Positions 9,466 through 18,400 of a stretch of DNA of 64,000 nt are shown one piece after another. This stretch comes from Pedobacter polysacchareus (GTDB lineage Bacteria > Bacteroidota > Bacteroidia > Sphingobacteriales > Sphingobacteriaceae): assembly GCF_019802255.1 (NCBI RefSeq), contig NZ_JAHYSS010000002.1, positions 822,548 through 886,547 of the forward strand, read 5' to 3'. Positions within the stretch are counted from its first letter, which is position 1. The number at the start of each line of letters is the position of its first letter. The notes beneath the pieces are model-generated. The model saw only the letters and a program-made list of their open reading frames with translations. It did no database searches and was not told where the DNA came from. The position numbers and the translations under genes are program-made.

Positions 9466-12400
9466 ATGAACAAACAATTAATGCTAATACTAATCTTGCT
9501 GGGCTTCGGCTTTGCAGGTTTTAGTCAGACAACCACCACCATCACCGGACAGGTGCTTGATGAGAAAGATGGTTTGCCAATACCTGGCGCTTCGGTATTT
9601 GTAGACAATGCCATGATTGGCGAACAAACAGGTGTTCCTGGAGTGATTCAGAATTCGGTAGTGGGAACCGTAACTGATGGCGATGGTAAATTCATATTGA
9701 AAGTACCAGAAGGAACAAAAGCCTTAAGAGTTACTTACCTTGGGTATGAGTCTGCGCAAATCAATATCATCAATAAAACACATGTCAATGTGACTTTAAA
9801 GAACGCTGACAATACCCTGGGGGAGGTAGTGGTGAATGGTTATACTGATATAGCAAAGCGTAAAAATACAACGGCTACAGTAAAGCTGGACTATGACAAA
9901 GTGCGTCAGACTGGTGTTGCCGGTATCGACCAGATGTTAGAAGGACAGGTTGCTGGTGTTTCTGTTGGAAATATTACTGGTGGTCCTGGTGCTGCTCCGC
10001 AGATCAGAATCCGTGGTACAGTTTCCTTAAACGGTTCACAAGATCCGCTATGGGTATTGGACGGTCTGCCTTTAGACGGTACCAACTTGCCTAATACCAT
10101 TGGAAAAGATGATATCGATCAATTGCGTAACCTCCCAATTGCAGGATTAAACCCTGATGATATCGCCGACATTACGATCCTTAAAGATGCTGCCGCTACC
10201 GCTATTTATGGCGCAAGAGCAGCAAACGGGGTAATCGTAATCACGACTAAAAAAGGTAAACAAGGTCCGATGTCGATCAACTTCTCTGCGAATTCATTCG
10301 TTTCACAGCGTCCGGATCTGGGTAAACTGGATCTGATGAATGCCACGGAGAAAGTAGATTTCGAATTGGGCATGGCTTCCAGATCAGATTTAACTTATAG
10401 AGATACACAAGGTGGCGTAGCCAGGATTCTAAACAAAAGCGGTGAATTGAATAAATTCAGAACTGGTGGTTTTTCTGCTTTATCTGCAGGCACTCAGGAC
10501 GCGATTAATGGCTTAAGAGTACAAGGTACAGATTGGGGCAAAGAATTATACCAAAATGCCTTAAATCAGCAGTACACTTTAGGTTTGTCTGGTGGTTCTG
10601 AGCAAGCCACATATTACTTCTCTGGAGGTTATTACAATGAGCAAGGTACCACAAAGCAAACGGGATTAGAGCGTTACAACATGACCTTGAAAACCGATTA
10701 TAAGATCTCACAAAAACTGAAAGCAGGCGTTGCGTTTTTTGGTTCCAAATCAAAACGTTCGAACTACTTCACAGATAGTGATGCTTTTACCAATCTAAGT
10801 ACCTATACTAGAAATGTAAATCCTTATCAAACCGTAAGAGATGCTGCAGGTAATTTCAATTATGATCCTGATATTTTTGGAAATGTTGGTGGCGACGTAT
10901 ATGTGCCTTTTAACACGGTTGAAGAGCGTGAGAATACGCGTTATACTTTAAACAATAAAAGTGTGAAGACCATTATGGACCTGAGCTATCAGATCAATAA
11001 AAATCTGAACATCCGCACAGAATTAGGACTTCAGTTTGAAGATACAGGTGTGGAAAAATATGCTAGTCAGCAGTCTTACAACTTACGTAAACTTAAAGAA
11101 ACGACTAGATTTTACAACTCAACCACCAAGAAATACGAATATTATCTGCCACAAGGTGGGATGATCTCCAACCAGAATAATTCCGCTTTCCAATACAATT
11201 GGAAGTCAATTTTGGAATACAAAAAAGTGTTTGCTGAAAAGCATGAAATTGAGGCATTGGCAGGTTCAGAACTAAGGAGAACTTATGATGAAGGTGTATT
11301 GACTAGAGGTTTTGGATATGACGACCGTACCTTAACCAGTCAGGCAATTGTGTTTAGAAATTCCAGTGACGCAACTAGAAGTGATTTACGTCCATACAAA
11401 AAGACGCAGTTAGAAAATAGGTATGCCTCTTTCTATGGTACTTTATCTTATACTTACGACAGAAAGTATACGCTTTACGGAAGTATCCGTTACGATGGAT
11501 CTGATTTATTTGGGGTGGATCCTAAGTACAGATTCTTGCCGATCTATTCACTTTCAGGTGCATGGAATGCGAGTGAAGAGAAATTCATTAAAGATATTTC
11601 ATGGATATCTAATCTTAGGGTACGTACTTCTTATGGTTTACAAGGTAATATTGACAAAAATACTACGCCGTATGTAGTAGGTGAATACGAACAAAGTGGT
11701 ATCCTTCCGGGAGGAAATCAAAATACGATCGTAGTGACGCGTCCACCAAATAATAAGTTGAGATGGGAAAAAACCTCTACTTTTAACGCAGGAGTAGACT
11801 TTGGGATTTTGAACAATGCAGTTCAGGTGACCTTTGATTATTACAACCGTTTCAGTAAAGACTTAATTGGAATAGAAGAGCTGCAATTAGAGAATGGCTT
11901 TAACTATACCAGTTCAAATTTCTCTCAGATCAGAAACAAAGGGTTAGAGCTGACGATTTCTACAAGAAATATGAGCAGCAAGAATTTCCAATGGTATACT
12001 GATTTCAACATTGCGCACAACAAGAGCAAAGTAGTGAGAGAGAAAGTACGTGCAAACCAACTGAACCCATCTAAAGAAGGGTATCCTGTGAACGGACTAT
12101 TTGTGATTAAAACTGCTGGATTAGATAAAGACGGCATTCCTCAGTTCAAAAATAAAGCCGGAAACATCGTTTCTTTGGAAGAGTTTTACCAATTGTATGA
12201 CCCTTATGCAGATAATGAATGGTTAGCAGGTAATTACACCAATAGTGCTTTAAGCGATAAAGATTTCCAGAATTTATACACGTATGCTGGAAATGGAGAC
12301 GCGGAATATACTGGTGGTATCACCAACCGTTTCCGTTATTCAAACTTTGACCTATCGATCTCTGCATTATTCAATATCAATAAATTGGTAAGAGAGCAGG

Positions 12401-12825
12401 CGCTTTATAACCCTGCACAGGTAGACCGCGGTAGAAACTACCCAAGAGCAATTCTTAATGCCTGGAGTCCAACAAATACGGGCAGTACTTTACCAGCAAT
12501 CTATGGTGCTTCAACTAATCCTGATCGTTGGATGGCTTATACCTGGCAAAATGGAAATGACCCGGCAAATACTTATAAAGACATGGATATTTTCGTAAGA
12601 AACATGAGCTATGTACGTATCAATAGCATCCGCTTAGGCTATACTGTGCCTTCAAAAATTGCAGGAAAGGTAAAAGCGAATAGTTTAAGAGTGAGTGTGG
12701 AAGCAAGAAATCCTTTCGTGATCAGTACGAATTATAAAGGTTACTTCGATCCGGAAACTTATGGTAACATTTATTCACAACCGATCACTAGAAGTCTTTC
12801 TATTGGTCTTAATGCTAGTTTTTAA
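9466..12825 (+). CDS. SusC/RagA-family TonB-linked outer-membrane transporter
   Basis: 1119 residues. A signal peptide ends FSQ near residue 21. A carboxypeptidase-D-like regulatory domain follows (ITGQVLDEKDGLPIPGASV), with an insertion of about 18 residues before TVTDGDGKF compared with the commonest form. The plug domain contains the SusC signature GAPQIRIRG-type stretch, PLWVLDG and DAAATAIYGARAANGVIVITTKKG. A long 22-strand-type barrel follows, ending in an aromatic-terminated strand (SIGLNASF). It lies between the metalloprotease and SusD genes. With the protease as neighbour, oligopeptides or glycopeptides are a more likely cargo than plain glycans, but this is inference. Energy would come from TonB-ExbBD, which is not encoded here. 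Confidence 0.93.
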   Translation: MNKQLMLILILLGFGFAGFSQTTTTITGQVLDEKDGLPIPGASVFVDNAMIGEQTGVPGVIQNSVVGTVTDGDGKFILKVPEGTKALRVTYLGYESAQINIINKTHVNVTLKNADNTLGEVVVNGYTDIAKRKNTTATVKLDYDKVRQTGVAGIDQMLEGQVAGVSVGNITGGPGAAPQIRIRGTVSLNGSQDPLWVLDGLPLDGTNLPNTIGKDDIDQLRNLPIAGLNPDDIADITILKDAAATAIYGARAANGVIVITTKKGKQGPMSINFSANSFVSQRPDLGKLDLMNATEKVDFELGMASRSDLTYRDTQGGVARILNKSGELNKFRTGGFSALSAGTQDAINGLRVQGTDWGKELYQNALNQQYTLGLSGGSEQATYYFSGGYYNEQGTTKQTGLERYNMTLKTDYKISQKLKAGVAFFGSKSKRSNYFTDSDAFTNLSTYTRNVNPYQTVRDAAGNFNYDPDIFGNVGGDVYVPFNTVEERENTRYTLNNKSVKTIMDLSYQINKNLNIRTELGLQFEDTGVEKYASQQSYNLRKLKETTRFYNSTTKKYEYYLPQGGMISNQNNSAFQYNWKSILEYKKVFAEKHEIEALAGSELRRTYDEGVLTRGFGYDDRTLTSQAIVFRNSSDATRSDLRPYKKTQLENRYASFYGTLSYTYDRKYTLYGSIRYDGSDLFGVDPKYRFLPIYSLSGAWNASEEKFIKDISWISNLRVRTSYGLQGNIDKNTTPYVVGEYEQSGILPGGNQNTIVVTRPPNNKLRWEKTSTFNAGVDFGILNNAVQVTFDYYNRFSKDLIGIEELQLENGFNYTSSNFSQIRNKGLELTISTRNMSSKNFQWYTDFNIAHNKSKVVREKVRANQLNPSKEGYPVNGLFVIKTAGLDKDGIPQFKNKAGNIVSLEEFYQLYDPYADNEWLAGNYTNSALSDKDFQNLYTYAGNGDAEYTGGITNRFRYSNFDLSISALFNINKLVREQALYNPAQVDRGRNYPRAILNAWSPTNTGSTLPAIYGASTNPDRWMAYTWQNGNDPANTYKDMDIFVRNMSYVRINSIRLGYTVPSKIAGKVKANSLRVSVEARNPFVISTNYKGYFDPETYGNIYSQPITRSLSIGLNASF

Positions 12826-12836
12826 TTCATAAGAAG

Positions 12837-14162
12837 ATGAATAAGATCATAAAATTAAGCGCAGTTTTGTTGTTGATGGTATCGGCAAGCAGCTGCAAAA
12901 AATACCTTGATGTACAACCAGTAGGAAAAGTGATTCCGACTACAGTGGAAGATTTCAGAGCTTTACTAAACTCTGGTTATGCTCAATTTCCAAAGCATAA
13001 ATCTAACCTGGCTTTTCGTACAGATGAGTTGTTGATGAACAATGATGAACCGAGTGCATCAATTTTTCGCGACCAGTATAAATGGAATGACGAAAACCCG
13101 GATCCAAATTCAAGAGAAATGCCTTATGGAAGTTTCTATACTTCTATTTTCTACACCAATTCTGTAATTGAGGAGATAGAAGCTAAAGCAGGTAAATCAG
13201 CAGCAACGGATCAAATTAAGGGAGAAGCTTATTTGCTTCGTGCTTATAACTATTTTGAGTTACTGAACTTGTATGCGAAATCTTTTAATTCTGCTACAGC
13301 AGGAACAGACCGTGGCGTGCCGATCTCGCTGACCATTAATCTTGAAGCTAACTATAAGCCTTCATCAGTGGAGGCGGTATATAGCCAGATTTTTTCTGAC
13401 ATTGCTGCTGGACAGGCTTTAGTAAATACCGATAACTTTGCAGCAGGATTAAACTATCGTTTTACTAAACGTGCAGCACTGGCTTTAACTGCAAGGGTTC
13501 ATGAGTTTAGAGGAGAGTGGGCAAGCGCACTTAAAGCAAGCCAGGATGCTTTGGCGATGAACAATCAGTTGGAAGATTTAAATGCCGCTGGAGCCGTATC
13601 CCCAAATAACTACATTTCTAAAGAAAATATCATGTCGATGGAAGATACATTCAATGCAGATGTAAGTAGAAGTGCTTTCATGTCTCCACATTTGATTGGC
13701 ATCTATGACCAGGTGAATGACAAGAGATTTGCTTTGTACTTTGGTAAAGCTGGAGGAGATTACGTTTCCATTAAAGGAAACAGCAATGCCTTCAAAACCT
13801 CTTTCCATAACTCGGAGCTTTACTTGATCCAGGCAGAAGCAGCCTTACAATTGAAGAACTTTTCTTTAGCACAAGAAAGTCTTTTGGCACTAAAAGCGAA
13901 ACGTTATACGCCAGCTTATTTCGCTACAGAAAAAACACGTGTATTGGCATTGAACAACGATGATTTGATGCTGGATATCTTGAAAGAAAGAGAAAAAGAA
14001 TTTGCATTGGAAGGTCATCGCTGGTATGATTTGAAACGTTACGGTCAGCCGGAATTGAAACATACAGTAAATGCTGAAGTATTTACCTTGTTGAAAAACG
14101 ATCCAAGATATACCATTCGCTTCCCTCAGTCGGCAGTACAAGCAAATCCGAACCTTCAATAA
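12837..14162 (+). CDS. SusD/RagB-family surface lipoprotein
   Basis: 441 residues, somewhat shorter than the usual 480-600. Lipobox SASSC places the lipidated Cys at residue 20, followed by the typical SusD opening KKYLDVQPVGKVIP. A TPR-rich middle contains GEAYLLRAYNYFELLNLYA, and the C-terminus has EREKEFALEGHRWYDLKRYG, both SusD hallmarks. It begins 11 bases after the SusC stop and ends just before a strong terminator, closing the protease-SusC-SusD operon. It should form the lid that captures ligand over the SusC channel at the cell surface. Ligand specificity cannot be read from the sequence. Confidence 0.93.
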   Translation: MNKIIKLSAVLLLMVSASSCKKYLDVQPVGKVIPTTVEDFRALLNSGYAQFPKHKSNLAFRTDELLMNNDEPSASIFRDQYKWNDENPDPNSREMPYGSFYTSIFYTNSVIEEIEAKAGKSAATDQIKGEAYLLRAYNYFELLNLYAKSFNSATAGTDRGVPISLTINLEANYKPSSVEAVYSQIFSDIAAGQALVNTDNFAAGLNYRFTKRAALALTARVHEFRGEWASALKASQDALAMNNQLEDLNAAGAVSPNNYISKENIMSMEDTFNADVSRSAFMSPHLIGIYDQVNDKRFALYFGKAGGDYVSIKGNSNAFKTSFHNSELYLIQAEAALQLKNFSLAQESLLALKAKRYTPAYFATEKTRVLALNNDDLMLDILKEREKEFALEGHRWYDLKRYGQPELKHTVNAEVFTLLKNDPRYTIRFPQSAVQANPNLQ

Positions 14163-14201
14163 GCATTAATCCTATAAAGAACGATATGTGCGGGTGATTA
14201 G

Positions 14202-14235
14202 CTCCGGTCTGTTTTACAGACCGGAGTTTTTTTTT
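14202..14235 (+). terminator. Rho-independent terminator after SusD
   Basis: A perfect 10-bp stem, CTCCGGTCTG and CAGACCGGAG, with a 5-base loop TTTTA, followed by nine T residues (14227-14235). It closes the metalloprotease-SusC-SusD operon. The end of the T run forms the first base of the next gene's -7 box. Confidence 0.9.
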
Positions 14236-14242
14236 ACTTTTG
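14235..14242 (+). promoter_or_regulatory. -7 promoter box for the LytTR regulator gene
   Basis: TACTTTTG matches TAnnTTTG, 18 bases before the ATG at 14261. The -33 region would fall within the terminator hairpin. Terminator and promoter are directly abutted. Confidence 0.6.
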
Positions 14243-14260
14243 CATCCAAGCAAGAAGAGG

Positions 14261-15016
14261 ATGAAAGTAGCAATTATTGAGGATGAGGAGTTGGCAGCAG
14301 TTACGTTACGGAAAATACTGATTCAGTTAAACCCGGAGATTGAAGTGATGGCCACTTTAGCTACTGTTGAAGCTGCGGTAGAATGGCTCAGCAACCATAC
14401 TCCTGACCTCTTGTTTATGGACATCCACCTCGGTGATGGCGAAAGCTTCCAGATCTTTGAACAGGTAGAAGTAGACTGTCCGGTGATCTTCACCACGGCC
14501 TACGATCAGTACACCCTGAAAGCTTTTAAAAATCAAGGCATTGATTACCTGCTCAAACCTTTTGATGAGGAAGACGTGGCCGCAGGGCTGGCTAAACTCA
14601 AAGGGATTCGAAAGATTTCTGATATTGGCCTTCCACAAATCAGCTACCAGACTTTAGGCCCCGCACCGAAAATCCGCAACCGCTTCATGGTGAAATTAGG
14701 AAAGCTGATCAAGACAGTACAGTCTGAGGATGTGGCTTACTTTATGGCAGAAGGTAAATACCTTTTCCTGGTCACGAACGACAAGCAGAATTACATCATC
14801 GAAGAAACGATCAGCAGTCTGGAACCCCAACTGGACAGCTCCGACTTTTTCCGCATCAACCGCAAATTTATCATTAACATCAAAGCCGTAAGGGAGATGT
14901 ATAAGTTATCCAGGAACCGGGTAAGGATTGTATTGGAACCTGCACCGGTAGAAGGATTGGAAGTGGTGGTGAGTGAGGAAAGAGCAGAAGCTTTTAAAAA
15001 CTGGCTTAATCAATAA
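14261..15016 (+). CDS. LytTR-family response regulator
   Basis: 251 residues. The receiver domain (about 1-115) has the acidic pair at Glu7-Asp8, phosphoacceptor Asp54 in LLFMDIHLGDG, and the conserved KP in YLLKPFDEED. The LytTR DNA-binding domain (about 145-250) contains VKLGKLIKTVQSEDVAYF, the region around LFLVTNDKQNYIIEETI, and FFRINRKFIINIKAV. LytTR regulators bind pairs of direct repeats about 21-22 bases apart, which fits the repeats at 6708-6757. The matching LytS-type kinase is at 5057. The frame opens at a TTG at 14240 inside the promoter box, so ATG at 14261 was chosen. Confidence 0.9.
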   Translation: MKVAIIEDEELAAVTLRKILIQLNPEIEVMATLATVEAAVEWLSNHTPDLLFMDIHLGDGESFQIFEQVEVDCPVIFTTAYDQYTLKAFKNQGIDYLLKPFDEEDVAAGLAKLKGIRKISDIGLPQISYQTLGPAPKIRNRFMVKLGKLIKTVQSEDVAYFMAEGKYLFLVTNDKQNYIIEETISSLEPQLDSSDFFRINRKFIINIKAVREMYKLSRNRVRIVLEPAPVEGLEVVVSEERAEAFKNWLNQ

Positions 15017-15091
15017 AGGGCTAACCTATCGTTTTTAGGATTTCGAATAATCAGATGCGCTTCGTCTGGTCTTCTATTTTCTTTATCGACA

Positions 15092-15316
15092 GTGATCAGC
15101 TTAAAATTTTTAAGAATGTCTTTTCCTAAAAATAATGAAGTAATTAGAGGTGGTGCAATCAATGAAGCAGGTGGTGCAATAGGTGGTGCAATCATGATTG
15201 CAGAACAATTAAATGTTAATGAATCGGCGGTGTTAAAACACATAGAGATTATGAAAGTCAAAGGATATATTACTCGTATTGGTGGGACGAGAGGTCATTG
15301 GCAAGTTTTAATTTAA
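15092..15316 (+). pseudogene. Small winged-helix fragment, probable C-terminal remnant of a RecG-like/AlbA-2 protein
   Basis: An open frame of 74 codons from GTG at 15092 (ATG at 15116). It contains Gly-Gly-Ala-Ile repeats (GGAINEAGGAIGGAI) followed by a helix-turn-helix IAEQLNVNESAVLKHIEIM and a wing KGYITRIGGTRGHW. This order, glycine-rich GG repeats then a winged helix ending in GGTRGxW, is what closes Bacteroidota proteins annotated as ATP-dependent DNA helicase/AlbA-2-domain transcriptional regulators of about 450-500 residues. Here nothing of the larger N-terminal part is visible upstream, so it is best read as a leftover tail. A functional stand-alone small DNA-binding protein cannot be excluded. 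Confidence 0.45.
15148..15192 (+). repeat. 12-base tandem repeat coding for Gly-Gly-Ala-Ile
   Basis: AGGTGGTGCAAT occurs three times, at 15148-15159, 15169-15180 and 15181-15192, the last two directly adjacent. It encodes the GGAI repeats of the small helix-turn-helix fragment. Confidence 0.75.
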
Positions 15317-15406
15317 TAAACCTACTGAATCAATAAAACCTGAACATTTTAGGTCGGTAAGGTATTTTTTATATACTTTTACCCCTGACCAAATATTACA
15401 ATATCT

Positions 15407-15430
15407 TGCTGTAATCAGCAGTATATTTTG
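15407..15430 (+). promoter_or_regulatory. Candidate promoter/operator for the HTCS gene
   Basis: TGCTGTAATCAGCA (15407-15420) is a perfect 5-4-5 inverted repeat directly before TATATTTTG (15422-15430), a -7-like box with one extra base, 14 bases ahead of the ATG at 15444. A dyad beside the -7 box would suit a regulator of HTCS expression. Confidence 0.35.
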
Positions 15431-15443
15431 CGATAATAATAAA

Positions 15444-18400
15444 ATGAACCACTTTAAACTCCTGCTTCTTGGCTTGCTGTTTTCCTTCATCGGAGCGACT
15501 GCGCAACAAAAAAGCATCAGCTTTAATCATCTGACCGTAGAGAATGGATTGTCGCAAAGCAGCGTGCTGTCTATTACACAGGATAGTCTGGGCTTCCTAT
15601 GGTTTGGTACCAAAGACGGGCTAAATAAGTTCAATACTCAGAATTTCGAGATTTATAAATACCATAAAAAGGATAGCACTTCTTTAACGAGCAGCATGAA
15701 CATCAATGCCCTGCTTACCGATAGCAAAGGGAATGTATGGGTGGGTACGCAAAAGGGCTTGAACTTATATCTGCCAAAAACCAATTCTTTTAAGCGTTTT
15801 CAATACCATGCCAGGCAAAAGAATAGCCTCAGCAATAACATCATCAGGAGTATATATGAAGACCGACAAGGTTTTATTTGGGTAGCCACAGATAGTGGAT
15901 TGAACAAATTGGTAGCTCCGGATAAATTTGAGCGCTACATGACTTCTAGTGATCCGCAAAAAGGACCGGTACACCATTTGATCAAATCTGTTTATCAGGA
16001 TCACAACAATGTGATGTGGGTGGGAACCCTTCAGGGCTTAACCAGTATGGTACTAAAGAATGGAAAATATGTTTGCCGTTCTTATGTACACGATAAAAAC
16101 AGGGCGGAAAGTTTGAGCGATAACGACATCAGTTCCATTCTGGAAGACCATCGGCACAACTTATGGATTGGTACACATAGCGGCGGACTGGAGTTAATGG
16201 ATCGCAGTACCGGTACTTTTAAGCATTTCCGCTTTAAGAACGGACAGCCCAATAGCATCAGCAGTAACGTAATCCGTAAAATGATGCAGGCAAAGGATGG
16301 CAAATTATGGGTGTCCACGCTAAATGGTATCAACATCATTGATGTAGATACTTATGCGATAAAAGTATTGAATCACCTTCCTGACGACCCTTCCAGCTTA
16401 AACCAGAATTCTATTTACGACTTAATGCAGGATGCCGCCGGTTCCATCTGGGTGGGTACTTATTATGGTGGCGTAAATGTGTACCATGTGAATTCGACAC
16501 CTTTCCGGGAGTATAAATCGAAGATAGGGAAAAACGGACTCAGCAGTAATGTGGTCAGTTCTATCGTAGAAGATTCTAAAAATAACCTTTGGATAGGAAC
16601 GGAAGCGGAGGGACTCAATTATTATGATCGTGCTTCCGGTAAGTTTACGAGTTTCAGACATGACCCTGAAGATCCTTCTTCACTCAGTTCTACCCTGGTG
16701 AAAGCTGTTTCTATAGACCATAAAGGGAAAGTTTGGGTGGGTACCTATGAAGGTGGACTGGATTTGTATCAACCCGCTACAAAGAACTTCCGTCATTATG
16801 CGGCGAACCCAGCAAATCCTAAGGCTTTAAATTCTGGCCGGATCATTTCTTTATTGCATGACCGACAGCAGCGCTTCTGGATCGGAACCCGTGCCAATGG
16901 CCTTTTCCTTTACAATGAAAAAACAGACGACTTTTCTCCGTTTTCGGGAATTAATGACAAGCATGATTTAAAAGTAGTGCGTTACTTATTTCAGGATTCT
17001 AAGAACAATGTCTGGATTTGCTGTAATTCGGGAACCTATATTCTGGAGCCCAATAGTACAAAGGTCAGGAAGTTTAAGAACAATGACGACCGGATGCAGT
17101 TCAACGATATCAATTTTGTGCAGGAGGATTCACATGGTTATATCTGGCTGGGCGGCTATGAATCCGGGCTGACCCGCTATCAGCCTCAAAATAAAACCAT
17201 CCGTTCTTTTAAGAAGGAAGATGGCTTGCCGAGCAATGTGGTACTGGGGATGTTGGAAGATGATAAAGGGAACCTTTGGATCAGTACCGACAATGGCCTG
17301 TCGAAATTTGACCGCAAGACTTTTAAAACGTATACAGTAAGGGATGGCCTTCCAGGGAATGTGTTCAATTATAACTCTTTCTTTAAAGACAGTAAAGGAG
17401 AGTTTTTCTTCGGTGGATTTAATGGTCTGGTCAGCTTCTTCCCTGATCAGATTAAAGACAATAACCGGGTGCCGAAAGTGGTGTTTACACGCCTTAAGCT
17501 TTTTAATAAGCCAATCAGCATCAATGATGAGACTGAACTGCTGAAAGAAAATATCAGCCTGACCAAAGAACTTACTTTTTCTTACCATCAGAATATTTTT
17601 ACGGTAGACTTTGCCGTGCTCAATTATATCAAGTCGGAGAAGAACAGGTATGCTTACAAATTGGAAGGTTTTGAAAAAGATTGGAATTATGTGAGCAGTC
17701 CCTCTGCCACTTTTACCAATTTGCCCTCGGGCACTTATACTTTATTGATCCGTGGTTCTAACAATGATGGGGTCTGGAATCCAGTACCTACTAAACTCCT
17801 GATCCATGTGAACCCGCCTTTATGGAAAACCTGGTGGGCATACCTGATTTATTTATCAGCTTTCCTGGGGCTGTTGTTTTTGTTCTCGCGCTTCCTTTGG
17901 ATCCGGGCCCTGCTGAAAAGAGAACAGGATGTATATCAAATGAAACTTGATTTCTTTACCAATGTTTCCCATGAGATCAGAACACCGCTGACCTTAATTG
18001 AGGGGCCTTTAGAAACGCTGATCAATGAGACTCAGGAATCGCCGGTATTGAATCGGAAATTGCTGACAGTGAGAAGGAATGCAGGCCGTTTAACGAGATT
18101 GGTAAATGAGCTGCTGGATTTTAGAAAGGCAGAATCAGGAAAACTGCGCCTCAACATCTCACCGGGTAATATTGTCGGCTTTGCCAAAGAGATCTACCTT
18201 TCTTTTACAGATTTGGCCATCAAACAGCATATCGATTATCAGTTCTTGTCGGACGAAGCAGAGATTGAGGTTTATTTCGACAATGAACAGTTGGAAAAGG
18301 TCTTGTATAACCTCTTGTCAAATGCCTTTAAATGTACACCAGATGGTGGGATGATCCGTTTGTCGGTCTTAAAAACTAATGACGGTTTTGTAGAAATCCG

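Noticed and set aside
17130-17588. Open minus-strand frame of about 150 codons
   Set aside because: It is antisense to the Reg_prop region of the HTCS gene, has no recognisable domain, and arises from codon bias of the plus-strand gene.
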